DNA of 64,000 bases from Siphonodentalium dalli (lineage: Eukaryota > Mollusca > Scaphopoda > Gadilida > Siphonodentaliidae): positions 10,953,729-11,017,728 of the forward strand of contig CP136068.1 of NCBI GenBank assembly GCA_032622095.1, written 5' to 3'. Below, one piece after another: positions 45,366-54,759 of the stretch. The notes below the pieces were generated by a model, which had not been told where the DNA came from, searched no databases, and was given only the letters and a program-made list of their open reading frames with translations. Made by a program: the position numbers and the translations under genes. Each line of letters opens with the position of its first letter. Within the stretch, counting starts at the first letter, position 1.

Positions 45366-46538
45366 CTTGATGAGGAAATTATTTTGCGAATCCCAAAACG
45401 CACAATATTTTTTGCAAACATGTATATTCTGCACATACGTTAACAGTCATTATACTATACATTTGTTCACTCGAAATCTGACATTTGACATTTGATATGT
45501 AAGTCCTCTTACAACTGGGTTGACACTATTATCTTCTTTATTCCTATTTATTCATCTGTGGGATTAAACAGATAATAGTTGAAAACTTGATGTTCTTATT
45601 ATTCTGAACTCAGCAAATTGAGTGCACAAACAAATAGGCTTCTAAGTCAGATTTCTTAAAATGTAGTCAGAAACCAAACTTAATATTTGGTGTTGGAAAA
45701 TAGGTGTTTGTATGCTGTTGCACCTGACATAGTTTAACTAAAACAGCCATTTGGATTGTGATATATAGTCCATTTGTAGGTTTGAACAGTTAAAATAATT
45801 AAAAAAAAACTGTTCTCTTAGCAATATGAACTCCCTACAAATTTAGCACTCCTTTTGTCTATTCACATTCCTACAATCGAATAACTAGGAATCTAAGAGA
45901 TATTTAACAGCATTTTGAGATGTTTGTCAGTCTACCTCATGCAAATATGCACTATAGTTTGTTCAACTTTGTTGATCAATCACTGTAAATAATGTTGTTT
46001 GTATTTCTTGTTTTAGTCACTTGAATTGTGATATATAACCCATTTTTTTATAAATGGAACGATGTTATCTACTTTATTCCTATTTATTTATTTGTAGGTT
46101 GGAACAGCTAATAACTGTTTTCTTTTCAAATTTATCAGTCTACCTCATATGGATATACAGATGTGTTGTGGTTAAAGATATCCTGACTGATTTATTACTA
46201 TCAAACTGCAAACCGCAAAAAAAAAAAATTAAAAAAAAAAAAAATTTAAACAATATGTCAAGTTGTAATATAGTCTCAATTTTGTTTCAGAAAATTGCAA
46301 CGAAAAAAAAAAGAAAGAAATAAAAAAAAGTGACTTATAAACCGTGCATGGTATTGTTCACAAAAAAAGAAGAAAGAAACAAGTCTTGGTTAATAAAGAG
46401 ATTTTGCTAAATTTTAGTCTTTTCAACTAAGCGTTATATCAGTCAGGACATATTTAATCAGTATAAAGTACAGCTCTAGTACAAATGTTTTGCTCTTTAT
46501 TTATATATTTTTATATATATATTTGTATAACTGCTGTT

Positions 46539-46804
46539 AAAAGGGCCCACTGTAACTAAATCCAGATATTCATCTTAGGGAGACACATTTCTTACTATAT
46601 GGTGAACGAAATTTAGCAACTAAGCACATTGATGTACTTTGTTTTCATTCCTGACTCAAATTGAATCAATATATATTCAATTTGAGTCGGGAATGAAAAC
46701 AAAGTATGCACCAATGTGTTTAGTTGATCAATTTCAAACACCATATAGCAAGATATGAGCCTCCCTAAGATAAATAGCCGGTTTTAGGTACAGTCTCCCT
46801 TTAT
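46539..46804. mobile_element. ~265-bp near-palindromic element nested in the Polinton
   Basis: The arms meet at about 46672 (tcaatatatattca). The inner ~40 bp on each side (tttgttttcattcc.gactca) are almost perfect complements, and weaker complementarity extends to aaagggcccactgta and tacagtctcccttta. Confidence 0.78.
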
Positions 46805-47062
46805 TTTCAGTATATTTCAATATCTGTTCAACATATAATATATGACTATTGACCTATATATGCAAGGAATGACATCAGTTCACTGATAAAGGTGGTTGCG
46901 TATATTAGAATACAATATAATACATATTGTTTGCAAATTAATATTTTTCCTCCACAAACTATATAGATCAATGATCAAGTTTACAGTGCGCTGTGTGCAT
47001 GTGGATGACTAAGTGTGCAGAATTTGAAACCAAAGGCCTCTAATATTAATAAATCACTTCCA

Positions 47063-50000
47063 CTAACTTTGGGTATTATACTGAATAGCATAATGGCCAA
47101 AGCTGAGTGTGGTGATGCCATTATCTGCAATATATCGCTTGTCATCAAATGCACTCAGGGCGCGTTTATTTATATGTGTGCAAAAAAGTTGGTGTTTCTT
47201 GCTCAAAATTCTGTTGAACCTACACATTGTCTTGTCTGTATTTCCAAACAAACAATTGTAATAGTCAACAAATTTCAGTTTTTGATCACCTCTAACAACT
47301 CCCTTCGCTCTTCTTTTCTCAGTATCGCCATAGCAATATGCATATACTTTAGAGCGAAGTCCACAAAAGCTCTTTATTGGTATACCATAAGATTCATCTT
47401 TCATTAACCCAACTTGGGCCTTGTTGTCACTGCTGTATAAAAAGTGGTCTTTATCATAGTTGCTGGTGTCAAACAGTTCTTTGTTTTGTAACATATCATT
47501 ATAAATATCCTCACACTTCACATGATAGGTCAAAGAGTCTGTGTCGGTGAATAATAATTTTGCATTCTCACCATACAGTTTTTTAATATAGTTGTAGTGA
47601 AAATCATACATCAAATACTTTGATAATTCCAGAATTGCGAATCCGAGATAGACTGGTTTGTTCAAAACGAGTTTCACTTTGCTGCATTCAACTCCAACCA
47701 AGTCATTATTAAAAATCTCAAAACGTTTGAATGATGGTTTTGATATATATTTTCTCAATTTGTGTTCATTATTTATTAATGAAATATTCACCCTTCCTCG
47801 AACATTTTCGAGAGCCTTTCCATATATCGACACATTCAAGAGTTTGAATATAAATTTTTCAGTGGCATTTTTAGCTTCGGCTCGCTTTTGTGTGTTAAAG
47901 TCGATATATGGTTTGAGAATACGTTTTTGTTCAAAACGTAACACTCTGTGAATTTTTTTCAACTTGAGTCCCAACTCCAGACACTGTTGCAGATTTTTGT
48001 AGTGAATAATATAATGTTGTTTATCATATAATGTTAACACTAGTTTTTCTGTGGTATGGAATTTGGCATCTCCATTATGCAAACGCCATAGCTGCTGACT
48101 ATATTGCGAAATTTCATCAAAGTCACAACGGCGTCGCTCAACAGCCAGTGGATAGCAGTTGTGCGTATCATGTAGATGTTCTGGGTACTCTAGATCAACT
48201 TCTAGCACATATCCATGTTTGTCATCAAAAGCTATTGAACTGATGTCCAAATTGCTTATTTCCTCTTGAGTCAAGAATTGAAATGAGCGATATGGCATTG
48301 GTTGACATTGACTCCACCCATATAAATTATTAGCATCGTATGATGCGACATAGGATGTTTCTTGTGTTGTATCATAACTTTCGCCTATATATTTATTATT
48401 GGCCTCTGCAAATCGCTGTGTTATGCAGGAAATTCCGCCTCTTATTCCCTTTTCGAAGAAAATGTACTGATCAGGATCAGTTATAAGCTCAAATTCGGCA
48501 TCAGTTTTTAAGAGCATTGCACTCCAACTATAACCTGGAGCAGAATAGAAATGGAGGGTATCCAGACCATAGTACTGATAGCAGATATCTCGAAACTGTT
48601 CAAATACACAGGCTAACAAACAGACATCACTTTTTAAATAAAGATCATGGTAGTCGCCCAGATTTTTCATATTGAATTTGGTCCAAACATTGTGGGCATG
48701 TTGATATTCTGAATCAGTAATATTACTTTCTGTCATTTTGTTGTAAAATTTGTCCTTTTCCGGAAGTTTCGTTTCACCAAACACATTTACTGATGTGACA
48801 TACTCATAGAAGTATACACCTTTCCTCTTGAGCAAATTGCATTGTTCAGGTGTGAATCCCTCATCATTTAGATAAGGAAAATTATAGTTGTCAAAGTCTT
48901 TCAAGTTTTCTACCAGCGTCTCCAGCGATGCGTTCAAAAATTGATAAGAGTCGATAAAGCGTAATTTTCCTATACTGAAAGACAGATATTTTTCCATATT
49001 ATTGGGTATACATGTAATAGGTTCGCCGAACTTTCCCATAGCTTGACATATAAGATGCGAATCAAATCCACGAAGATTGTGCATAATCACGGGAATAAAT
49101 AAAGGCGCTTTGAGATGCAAATTACAGCCATCGCAACTGGGTCCGTTGTAGAGCCCGCTGACATGGCAGTGGTGGCGGCATTTCCTTCTGTTTTCGTTAA
49201 ACTTTCTATTGCAATTATAACATTCCGTTGCTGCTTCAAAGTCCAGCTGCTGCTTTTCCGTGATGATCATATCAGCTGTTTCCTCTAAAATACTTTCAAT
49301 TTCCTCAACCTCCTCAAATAGTTTTTCTAGAAAATAGTCTATAACACCAGTGTCTGAGCTATAGATAAATGTAGGTTTTGTATAGGTCTCATCCACCTTG
49401 CAAACACGTTTGATTCCAAAACTGAGTGGATTGAGATTTGCATATGGTGTGCTGGAGGAAATGTCAGGGTTTGGGTCGCATTTGCTAATTTGCTCAACAG
49501 TCGTTTCCAGGTCAGCATAGATGCAGAATGGGTTTACAAATTTTTTGTTGTATTCATTGAATCGCACAATTTTATCCTTTTCTGCAGGATAACAGGTTTT
49601 TTGAAAGCCGAAAGCTTGACACTCCTGCATATGTGCATCCCTGTCAGTCCAAGTTCGAAATGAACACAGACAAAATCTACAGAAAAAATAGTTCTTGTGT
49701 GATGTTTGCCTTTTGAATCTTGTTAAGAGTCTATCCAAATCTTTTATACATGTATAATGTGTTTTATCTTCATTGTGAAACAATAGCAGGTCTGCATGAG
49801 GCTCGTTTGGAGGATATATATTAGTTATCCTTAAAGGGAACACCTGTTTGTCCTCATAGCCAAATACGCTCACAGATATATTGTTCATCCGCTCAAACTT
49901 TGTGATATCTTCTATTTTCATTGGAAAAGTCAATCCGTTCAACCGAAGGCTGTCTTTGTATGGCAAATAAGTGCTCACACGGTTCGGATTGTTCATTTTT

Positions 50001-50908
50001 CGGTGCACACTAGCCAAAACAGCCCACACGAAGCAGTATTCATCATTGTTTACTACATTGATTATCGATCGTGAATGAGTTAGCTCGCTTGGCGTTGCTA
50101 TATAGCTGCTGGCTGACAAAGGTTTATACATTGCCATACTGATATCCAAATGCTGTATTCTCCTTATTCTCCAACCACTGCCCCTATGTATAAAGGTGTT
50201 GAATGATTCGAACATTTTGTGAAACCCAGTATTAATATCGGCAATGTCCAATTGATCACTGGTCACACACTTGAATAGTTGCGTTCGAAAGTGTGTCTCT
50301 ATAACACTATCCTCTCCACCCTGCTCATCGCTTGGCTTGAACATTGAAATGCACAGACTGAGATGCCATTTCATTCCATTATATCGCTGCATTTTTTCCT
50401 CCAGAATGGTCAAAATCTTTTTTCTGTTGTTAGCGAAAAACACAATCATATCATCTGTTTCCGGCCTGTTTGCTGGTTTAATTTTCACCACAGTCACAAT
50501 CTTATTCAACGCTGAGGTTTCATTTTCCAGTTCACTGTCACTAGAGTCATTCGATTGTCCCTCTGCTGATATACTATCATTAAGAACTTGATTAATGATA
50601 TTTGGTGGTTGTATTGTTCTATTTGAGCTCTGAATCGTTTCAACTTTTGGCGTTTGTGTTGTTGTTCTATTTGAGCTCTGAATCGATTCAACTTTCTGCC
50701 TTTTTCTTGGCTCTCTTTTGTGAATATTCCTGAGATGTCTACTCAAAGTTTCATTTGTCTTAAACTCTTTGTTGCACAATTCACATATATAATCCTCATC
50801 ATGCATAATCTTGTGTTTCCTCAACGAGCTATGATTTGCATAAGTTCTATTACATTTGTCACAATCAAATCTGGGAGTTGAAACATTTTGTGCCTCTTGG
50901 TTCTGCAT
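47063..50908 (-). CDS. POLB: Protein-primed family B DNA polymerase (Polinton pPolB) with N-terminal C2H2 fingers
   Basis: 1,281 residues, full length for the family. Two C2H2 fingers are at 16-36 and 42-63. The 3'-5' exonuclease motifs are YADLET at 464-469 (Asp466, Glu468), HNLRGFDSH at 610-618 and YLKSD at 757-761. A Cys/His cluster at 563-596 (CYNCNRKF ... CRHHCH ... CDGCN) resembles the endonuclease VII-like zinc site common in these polymerases. The polymerase motifs are DANNLYG at 858-864, KLLNVSIYGKALENV at 1022-1036 and FTDTDS at 1120-1125 (catalytic Asp pair). All key residues are present. It copies the linear element from its ends, primed by a terminal protein. The start is the first Met, directly before the fingers. 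Upstream lies ~460 bp of non-coding DNA, the largest gap in the block, so it may have its own promoter. Confidence 0.95.
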   Translation of the reverse strand: MQNQEAQNVSTPRFDCDKCNRTYANHSSLRKHKIMHDEDYICELCNKEFKTNETLSRHLRNIHKREPRKRQKVESIQSSNRTTTQTPKVETIQSSNRTIQPPNIINQVLNDSISAEGQSNDSSDSELENETSALNKIVTVVKIKPANRPETDDMIVFFANNRKKILTILEEKMQRYNGMKWHLSLCISMFKPSDEQGGEDSVIETHFRTQLFKCVTSDQLDIADINTGFHKMFESFNTFIHRGSGWRIRRIQHLDISMAMYKPLSASSYIATPSELTHSRSIINVVNNDEYCFVWAVLASVHRKMNNPNRVSTYLPYKDSLRLNGLTFPMKIEDITKFERMNNISVSVFGYEDKQVFPLRITNIYPPNEPHADLLLFHNEDKTHYTCIKDLDRLLTRFKRQTSHKNYFFCRFCLCSFRTWTDRDAHMQECQAFGFQKTCYPAEKDKIVRFNEYNKKFVNPFCIYADLETTVEQISKCDPNPDISSSTPYANLNPLSFGIKRVCKVDETYTKPTFIYSSDTGVIDYFLEKLFEEVEEIESILEETADMIITEKQQLDFEAATECYNCNRKFNENRRKCRHHCHVSGLYNGPSCDGCNLHLKAPLFIPVIMHNLRGFDSHLICQAMGKFGEPITCIPNNMEKYLSFSIGKLRFIDSYQFLNASLETLVENLKDFDNYNFPYLNDEGFTPEQCNLLKRKGVYFYEYVTSVNVFGETKLPEKDKFYNKMTESNITDSEYQHAHNVWTKFNMKNLGDYHDLYLKSDVCLLACVFEQFRDICYQYYGLDTLHFYSAPGYSWSAMLLKTDAEFELITDPDQYIFFEKGIRGGISCITQRFAEANNKYIGESYDTTQETSYVASYDANNLYGWSQCQPMPYRSFQFLTQEEISNLDISSIAFDDKHGYVLEVDLEYPEHLHDTHNCYPLAVERRRCDFDEISQYSQQLWRLHNGDAKFHTTEKLVLTLYDKQHYIIHYKNLQQCLELGLKLKKIHRVLRFEQKRILKPYIDFNTQKRAEAKNATEKFIFKLLNVSIYGKALENVRGRVNISLINNEHKLRKYISKPSFKRFEIFNNDLVGVECSKVKLVLNKPVYLGFAILELSKYLMYDFHYNYIKKLYGENAKLLFTDTDSLTYHVKCEDIYNDMLQNKELFDTSNYDKDHFLYSSDNKAQVGLMKDESYGIPIKSFCGLRSKVYAYCYGDTEKRRAKGVVRGDQKLKFVDYYNCLFGNTDKTMCRFNRILSKKHQLFCTHINKRALSAFDDKRYIADNGITTLSFGHYAIQYNTQS

Positions 50909-51373
50909 AACGTGGTTTACACAAAAATAATCCTGTGATAGTTATCAAGCAGTCTTTGTGCTTATTCAGAATAAATATATAGTGAACCATTTGGTGTAAC
51001 TATAAGCTAAAATATACCCAACAGACACAAACATTGTTTACATAGACAATATCAATATATAGCAAACTTCAGCTTGTATAAGAGTGGCACAGCTCAGTAA
51101 GTTAACAGCTGCTAATTTGCATATACCAACATTAAATATATATAAACATTTATGCAAATATTGTTTGTAACAACCCCCCTGATTTTTGTTTGATATAAAT
51201 ATCATTGGGAATTTGTTGAACTAAACATGAATCTATTTACAAAACAGTTTAATACAAACAAACGAAAAGTAACTACATATAAATATTTACAAAAAAAGGG
51301 AAAGAATATATAGATATATATATGTATGTGTTATATGTATATATAAATAGTAGTTTGCATACCATCAATACAT
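50909..51373. other. Intergenic gap, likely promoter region of the polymerase
   Basis: 465 bp, AT-rich, with TATA-like words on the minus strand (around 51130-51150 and 51290-51350). No open frame is supported. It separates the polymerase from the otherwise nearly gapless capsid block. Confidence 0.4.
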
Positions 51374-51703
51374 TCACAAAGTGAGCCATTTGATTTTTTG
51401 TTTTTTTATTTTGGATATTTTGGCAGTTGGTTTGCAGTCTTTGATACACTCATTGGATATAGCCTCTGAACAATCTGGCTGACAGTTTTGTTTGTAGTAG
51501 TCACTGTTTTCTATTTGTGATTTGCTGTCTTTGGTACACTCATTGGATATAGTTTCTGAACAAACCGGCTGACAGTTTTGTTTGTAGTATTCACTCTTTT
51601 CTATTTGTGACATAGAAATATCAACACTTTGGTTATCATTGTTCAGCTTTTGACACATACTAACATGTTCTTCTTCCGGAATAAGTATCAATTTCCTTGA
51701 CAT
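51374..51703 (-). CDS. Small Polinton protein with 30-residue internal tandem repeat
   Basis: 109 residues. The start overlaps the end of the upstream gene by 16 nt. It begins MSRKLILIPEEE. Residues ~33-62 and ~62-91 are a tandem duplication (SQIEKSEYYKQNCQP / SQIENSDYYKQNCQP, each ending in a NEC.KD word), visible in the DNA as a ~90-bp direct repeat near 51440-51620. The C terminus is basic (KISKIKKQKIKW). A short protein starting with a similar hydrophobic 'K.iliPee' stretch is common at this position in animal Polintons. Its function is unknown; a virion component is plausible from its place in the capsid block. Confidence 0.7.
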   Translation of the reverse strand: MSRKLILIPEEEHVSMCQKLNNDNQSVDISMSQIEKSEYYKQNCQPVCSETISNECTKDSKSQIENSDYYKQNCQPDCSEAISNECIKDCKPTAKISKIKKQKIKWLTL

Positions 51704-52008
51704 TCTGTAAATAAGCGTAAAACAGCTCTGATCACTATTGTCAACAGATGTATAACTTGAGTTAGTTTTTGTCTGCGCACTGTCAAAGGCACATTCTTTT
51801 GAACAATTTCTCTTAAGATTGCTCTGTATTTATATAATTTTCGTTCACTGTCACGTGATACAGAAATATTTCCACGAATAATATTGAGTACACATTCTGC
51901 CAGAAATTTGATAGCATCTTTTGGTGAACTTTGTAGAATAAGTTTTCTGTGATCCACTTTACTTCTCAGCAATGAAGTGAGGAAATTGAAATATTTTCCA
52001 ATCTTCAT
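51688..52008 (-). CDS. Small basic Polinton protein of the capsid block (core-like)
   Basis: 106 residues. Its ATG overlaps the ATPase stop as ATGA (52005-52008). The pattern 'LLRSKVDHRKLILQSSPKDA' followed by 'IKFLAECVLNIIRGNI' and 'RKLYKYRAILREIVQKNV' is the helical, basic layout seen in a small protein that follows the ATPase in many invertebrate Polintons, often compared with adenovirus core or mu-like proteins. The C terminus is hydrophobic (VIHLLTIVIRAVLRLF) and lacks the Gly-Gly processing motif I would expect. It is probably a minor virion or membrane-active component; the function is inferred. Confidence 0.7.
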   Translation of the reverse strand: MKIGKYFNFLTSLLRSKVDHRKLILQSSPKDAIKFLAECVLNIIRGNISVSRDSERKLYKYRAILREIVQKNVPLTVRRQKLTQVIHLLTIVIRAVLRLFTECQGN

Positions 52009-52667
52009 TCCTTTGACGCGTAAATAATAGCGTTTTCAGATGGAAATATTTTGCTTCTCAATTGCAAACGTCTGTCTGACTTTGGATGAAAGTCAAGTAA
52101 TATATACCCATAACGAGATTTAGTTGCAGAATAATATGCATCGAGAAAAAAATTATATTTATCAGGAAATGCCTGTCTGGCCAATGAGAGTACCTGCTGC
52201 ACACACCTGCGATTCTCAAACAAAAGAAAGTAATGTGTATTAAGGGAAATTGTTCTCATAGATCGGCCTTGAGCAAACAAGTTCTGTGAAATAAATATAT
52301 TAGATACATTACAATGATGACATTTGACTGTAAATAAATTCAACACATCAAGATTGTTGCAAACCTGTGACATCAGATCATCTAGAATTAATAATTTGTG
52401 ACCTTCAGTTTGTTGCAACCATTTGTCTATTGTCTCATTAGAAGGTATTCCTTTATAGAAAACAATATTCTTTGACAGTGTCTCGTATAGAGGCTGCCAA
52501 GTATTATAACACAGGTAGGTTGCTTGCACAGGTTGAGAGAACATAGTTTTTGAATTCTCTAATATCCTTTTGACGAGGAATGTTTTTCCACTACTGGTAC
52601 ATCCCACAACAGCAATATTTGTTGGTGATTGAAACTTCAAGGAGTTTTCATCAATATAGGTTTGCAT
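52005..52667 (-). CDS. ATP: FtsK/HerA-type genome-packaging ATPase
   Basis: 220 residues. Walker A is GCTSSGKT at 22-29 and Walker B is LLILDDLMS at 92-100. A downstream FISQNLFAQG segment matches the sensor region of the family (FxxQN/T). It drives DNA translocation into the capsid. It lies 7 bp downstream of the major capsid gene and overlaps the next gene by ATGA. It is complete in length for a Polinton ATPase and has no changes in catalytic residues. Confidence 0.93.
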   Translation of the reverse strand: MQTYIDENSLKFQSPTNIAVVGCTSSGKTFLVKRILENSKTMFSQPVQATYLCYNTWQPLYETLSKNIVFYKGIPSNETIDKWLQQTEGHKLLILDDLMSQVCNNLDVLNLFTVKCHHCNVSNIFISQNLFAQGRSMRTISLNTHYFLLFENRRCVQQVLSLARQAFPDKYNFFLDAYYSATKSRYGYILLDFHPKSDRRLQLRSKIFPSENAIIYASKE

Positions 52668-52674
52668 TGTGTTG

Positions 52675-54000
52675 CTACTGTGTGTGTATAATATCTCGGT
52701 TTTGAGTCACCTCAAAGTATCCCGAAAATTCAGCATATACAATACATGAGGTTGTTTCAGTTAATGGCGAAGAAAACTGAATATCTAGTCTTATATTAGA
52801 TGTTTTCAGTAGAGGAATAAATTTATTTCGATCCATATATGGTTCTAAATCAAACACATATAAACAGTAGCCATTTGAATAGTCTGAAGGTTCTATCAAA
52901 CTGCCTTTGTTTTTCATCCAGTTGCCTGTGTTCTTCAAAAAATTTGTATAAGCAGGAATATAACCATTTTTCGCAGTAGTCGCTGTGAAATTGAGATTCA
53001 GTGGACTTGAATCTACAGGTTGACCATCTGCAAAAAGGGCCACCTTAGTAACATTTGAATGTTTGAAATTGTAGGGATTTAACTTGTAATCCCCCGATAC
53101 TGCATCAGATGAAACTAATCCTATAGCAACTTTAAGCGGCCGGTTTGCTTGAAATAAATTATCCCAAGTAAACCGGGTTAAACCGGTTGATATTGAATTT
53201 GTTTTGACATCACTACGTTTAAAAAGATATTTGGCATTTGCACTTTTTAAGAGTTCTGCGTGTGCATACAACAATGCAGGGTTCAAACGAACTCGAGCCA
53301 CATGCAGTACAATATCTTGTATTTTGACATTATAGTCGGGATTAATTTCCTTTGACATCAAACAGAAACTACTTTTGTTTCTATACAGTCTTAGTTGAAC
53401 ATTTATTCCATTAAGTAGATATTTTTTCATTCTGAACAAATCATTAAATAAACAGCCTGTCAGTTCAACTGTGTTTCCGGATTGTGTGAGCTTTGATCGC
53501 TCATAGAATCCTAGGTTTCCACCTCTCAACTCAGCATTATCCATTTCTCCGGCTGTGTCTTTGTAAAACATTTGTGTTTGCAAATATGTGTCCGCAGCAG
53601 CCTGATTGCCATACAACAGAGTCTGCATCATTGCACTGTACGCATAATTTGTGTTTGTCGGAGTAATAGTGTTGGAGTTGAACGAAACATCAATTTGAGA
53701 CCATAAGGACTGAAGAAATAGGTTAACAGGCCCAATCTTTTCTGTGGATGGTATTTTGGCTGAACCTGTTTTGGTAAGATTAAGTTTGATATACAGTTTA
53801 GTGTTGTGCAGATCAATATAATCTAAAGAATTCTGTGAGCACACGTTGAAATCAATCGGAGAATTTTGCACAACCTGCGAAATCGGTCTAACTTCTTGAT
53901 AATATAATTGTTCAACTGCGGTTTGCGTTGCAGGTACACCAAACAATGACAACTCTTCTGGCATTCCCTCCTGGAATAGATCTTTGTTTATCATCGCCAT
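52675..54000 (-). CDS. MCP: Major capsid protein (double jelly-roll, hexon-like)
   Basis: 441 residues beginning MAMINKDLFQEGMPEELSLF. The order of segments fits the Polinton MCP family, annotated in many invertebrate genomes as F54H12.2-like: an N-terminal arm with 'ELSLFGVPATQTAVEQ', a strand-rich first barrel (YIDLHNTKLYIKLNLTKTGS, SQIDVSFN), a linker near 'FRMKKYLLNGINVQLRLYRN', and a second barrel to 'SCIVYAEFSGYFEVTQNRDI'. It forms trimeric capsomers of an icosahedral shell. It starts 2 bp after the stop of the basic protein gene. Intact. Confidence 0.9.
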   Translation of the reverse strand: MAMINKDLFQEGMPEELSLFGVPATQTAVEQLYYQEVRPISQVVQNSPIDFNVCSQNSLDYIDLHNTKLYIKLNLTKTGSAKIPSTEKIGPVNLFLQSLWSQIDVSFNSNTITPTNTNYAYSAMMQTLLYGNQAAADTYLQTQMFYKDTAGEMDNAELRGGNLGFYERSKLTQSGNTVELTGCLFNDLFRMKKYLLNGINVQLRLYRNKSSFCLMSKEINPDYNVKIQDIVLHVARVRLNPALLYAHAELLKSANAKYLFKRSDVKTNSISTGLTRFTWDNLFQANRPLKVAIGLVSSDAVSGDYKLNPYNFKHSNVTKVALFADGQPVDSSPLNLNFTATTAKNGYIPAYTNFLKNTGNWMKNKGSLIEPSDYSNGYCLYVFDLEPYMDRNKFIPLLKTSNIRLDIQFSSPLTETTSCIVYAEFSGYFEVTQNRDIIHTQ

Positions 54001-54002
54001 AA

Positions 54003-54287
54003 TTAATCCGAAAATATATCTCTGACACGTTTTTTTCTCACAGTTGACTGTTTCTTGTGTGTTTGTTTCTTATATTCAGGTCTTCGTGTTTGTTTTGTAC
54101 GTCTTTTTCGTCTGCACACCTTTTTTTTATGTTTCCCAGTGTCAGTTTGATATTTGGCTGCCTCTCTCGCAAGTTCGTCTTTGACACGATTGACAACTTC
54201 TTGATTTGTTGACACAACCGTTATTGGCGGCACCGTAGCTTGAGACTGATTGACAGCTTTGTTGGACTGGTTATATATTCCAGCCAT
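54003..54287 (-). CDS. Small basic core-like protein
   Basis: 94 residues from ATG at 54287. The longer open frame to 54398 overlaps the penton gene and has an unlikely N terminus. The first half is polar. The second half is extremely basic (KHKKKVCRRKRRTKQTRR, then KKQTHKKQSTVRKKRVR), ending IFSD. This composition suits DNA condensation inside a virion, like adenovirus core proteins, or nuclear targeting. It sits between the minor and major capsid genes. The role is inferred from composition and position. Confidence 0.65.
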   Translation of the reverse strand: MAGIYNQSNKAVNQSQATVPPITVVSTNQEVVNRVKDELAREAAKYQTDTGKHKKKVCRRKRRTKQTRRPEYKKQTHKKQSTVRKKRVRDIFSD

Positions 54288-54324
54288 TTTTTGGCGTCTG
54301 GAATATAGATTGAGGTATTCATAA

Positions 54325-54759
54325 TTACAGCGGTGGTTTAAAATGAAGCACAACAGACACAGGATCCGTAATGAATAAAGCAGGTTGGAGATTATCATCC
54401 GTTATATTGATCTCAAACTCAGAAACCACTTCTGTGCGAATCGGAACATATGGTACATAGCCTCCACCAGCAGTCCAATATGTTTCATATATAACCGGAT
54501 CTATTCGTCTTAATATTGGTCTCTCAACACCATTAAAAATTGAACTTTCTATTAATGAAACATGGATGAGAAGGCTCTTTGCTAATTTGGCTGACAAATC
54601 TGTATCAGTTGATAAATATGCAAATGCAATAAGTCCGAGTGACCAATCCACACTAAGCTGTAGTGTTTTGTTCATCCGAACTCTGAATTGATAAGATGTG
54701 TTTTCCGGGAAGTAATCTTCGAAACCATTGCTGCTGCAGTAAACATATCTATCCGTCAT
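54325..54759 (-). CDS. Minor capsid protein (penton-like, single jelly-roll)
   Basis: 144 residues. The start overlaps the integrase stop as ATGA (54756-54759). The N-terminal pattern 'YCSSNGFEDYFPENTSYQF' then 'RVRMNKTLQLSVDWSLGLI' matches the signature of the small capsid protein of invertebrate Polintons (Ser/Asn...FP.N....F...L...L.L...W.vGL). The remainder is beta-rich, ending 'PVSVVLHFKPPL'. It is predicted to occupy five-fold vertices next to MCP. The identification rests on the N-terminal pattern and gene order; it is shorter than some relatives. Confidence 0.72.
   Translation of the reverse strand: MTDRYVYCSSNGFEDYFPENTSYQFRVRMNKTLQLSVDWSLGLIAFAYLSTDTDLSAKLAKSLLIHVSLIESSIFNGVERPILRRIDPVIYETYWTAGGGYVPYVPIRTEVVSEFEINITDDNLQPALFITDPVSVVLHFKPPL

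Noticed and set aside
47015-50591. Plus-strand frames opposite the polymerase (for example 47015-47407 and 50271-50591)
   Set aside because: Antisense shadows of the well-supported DNA polymerase gene.
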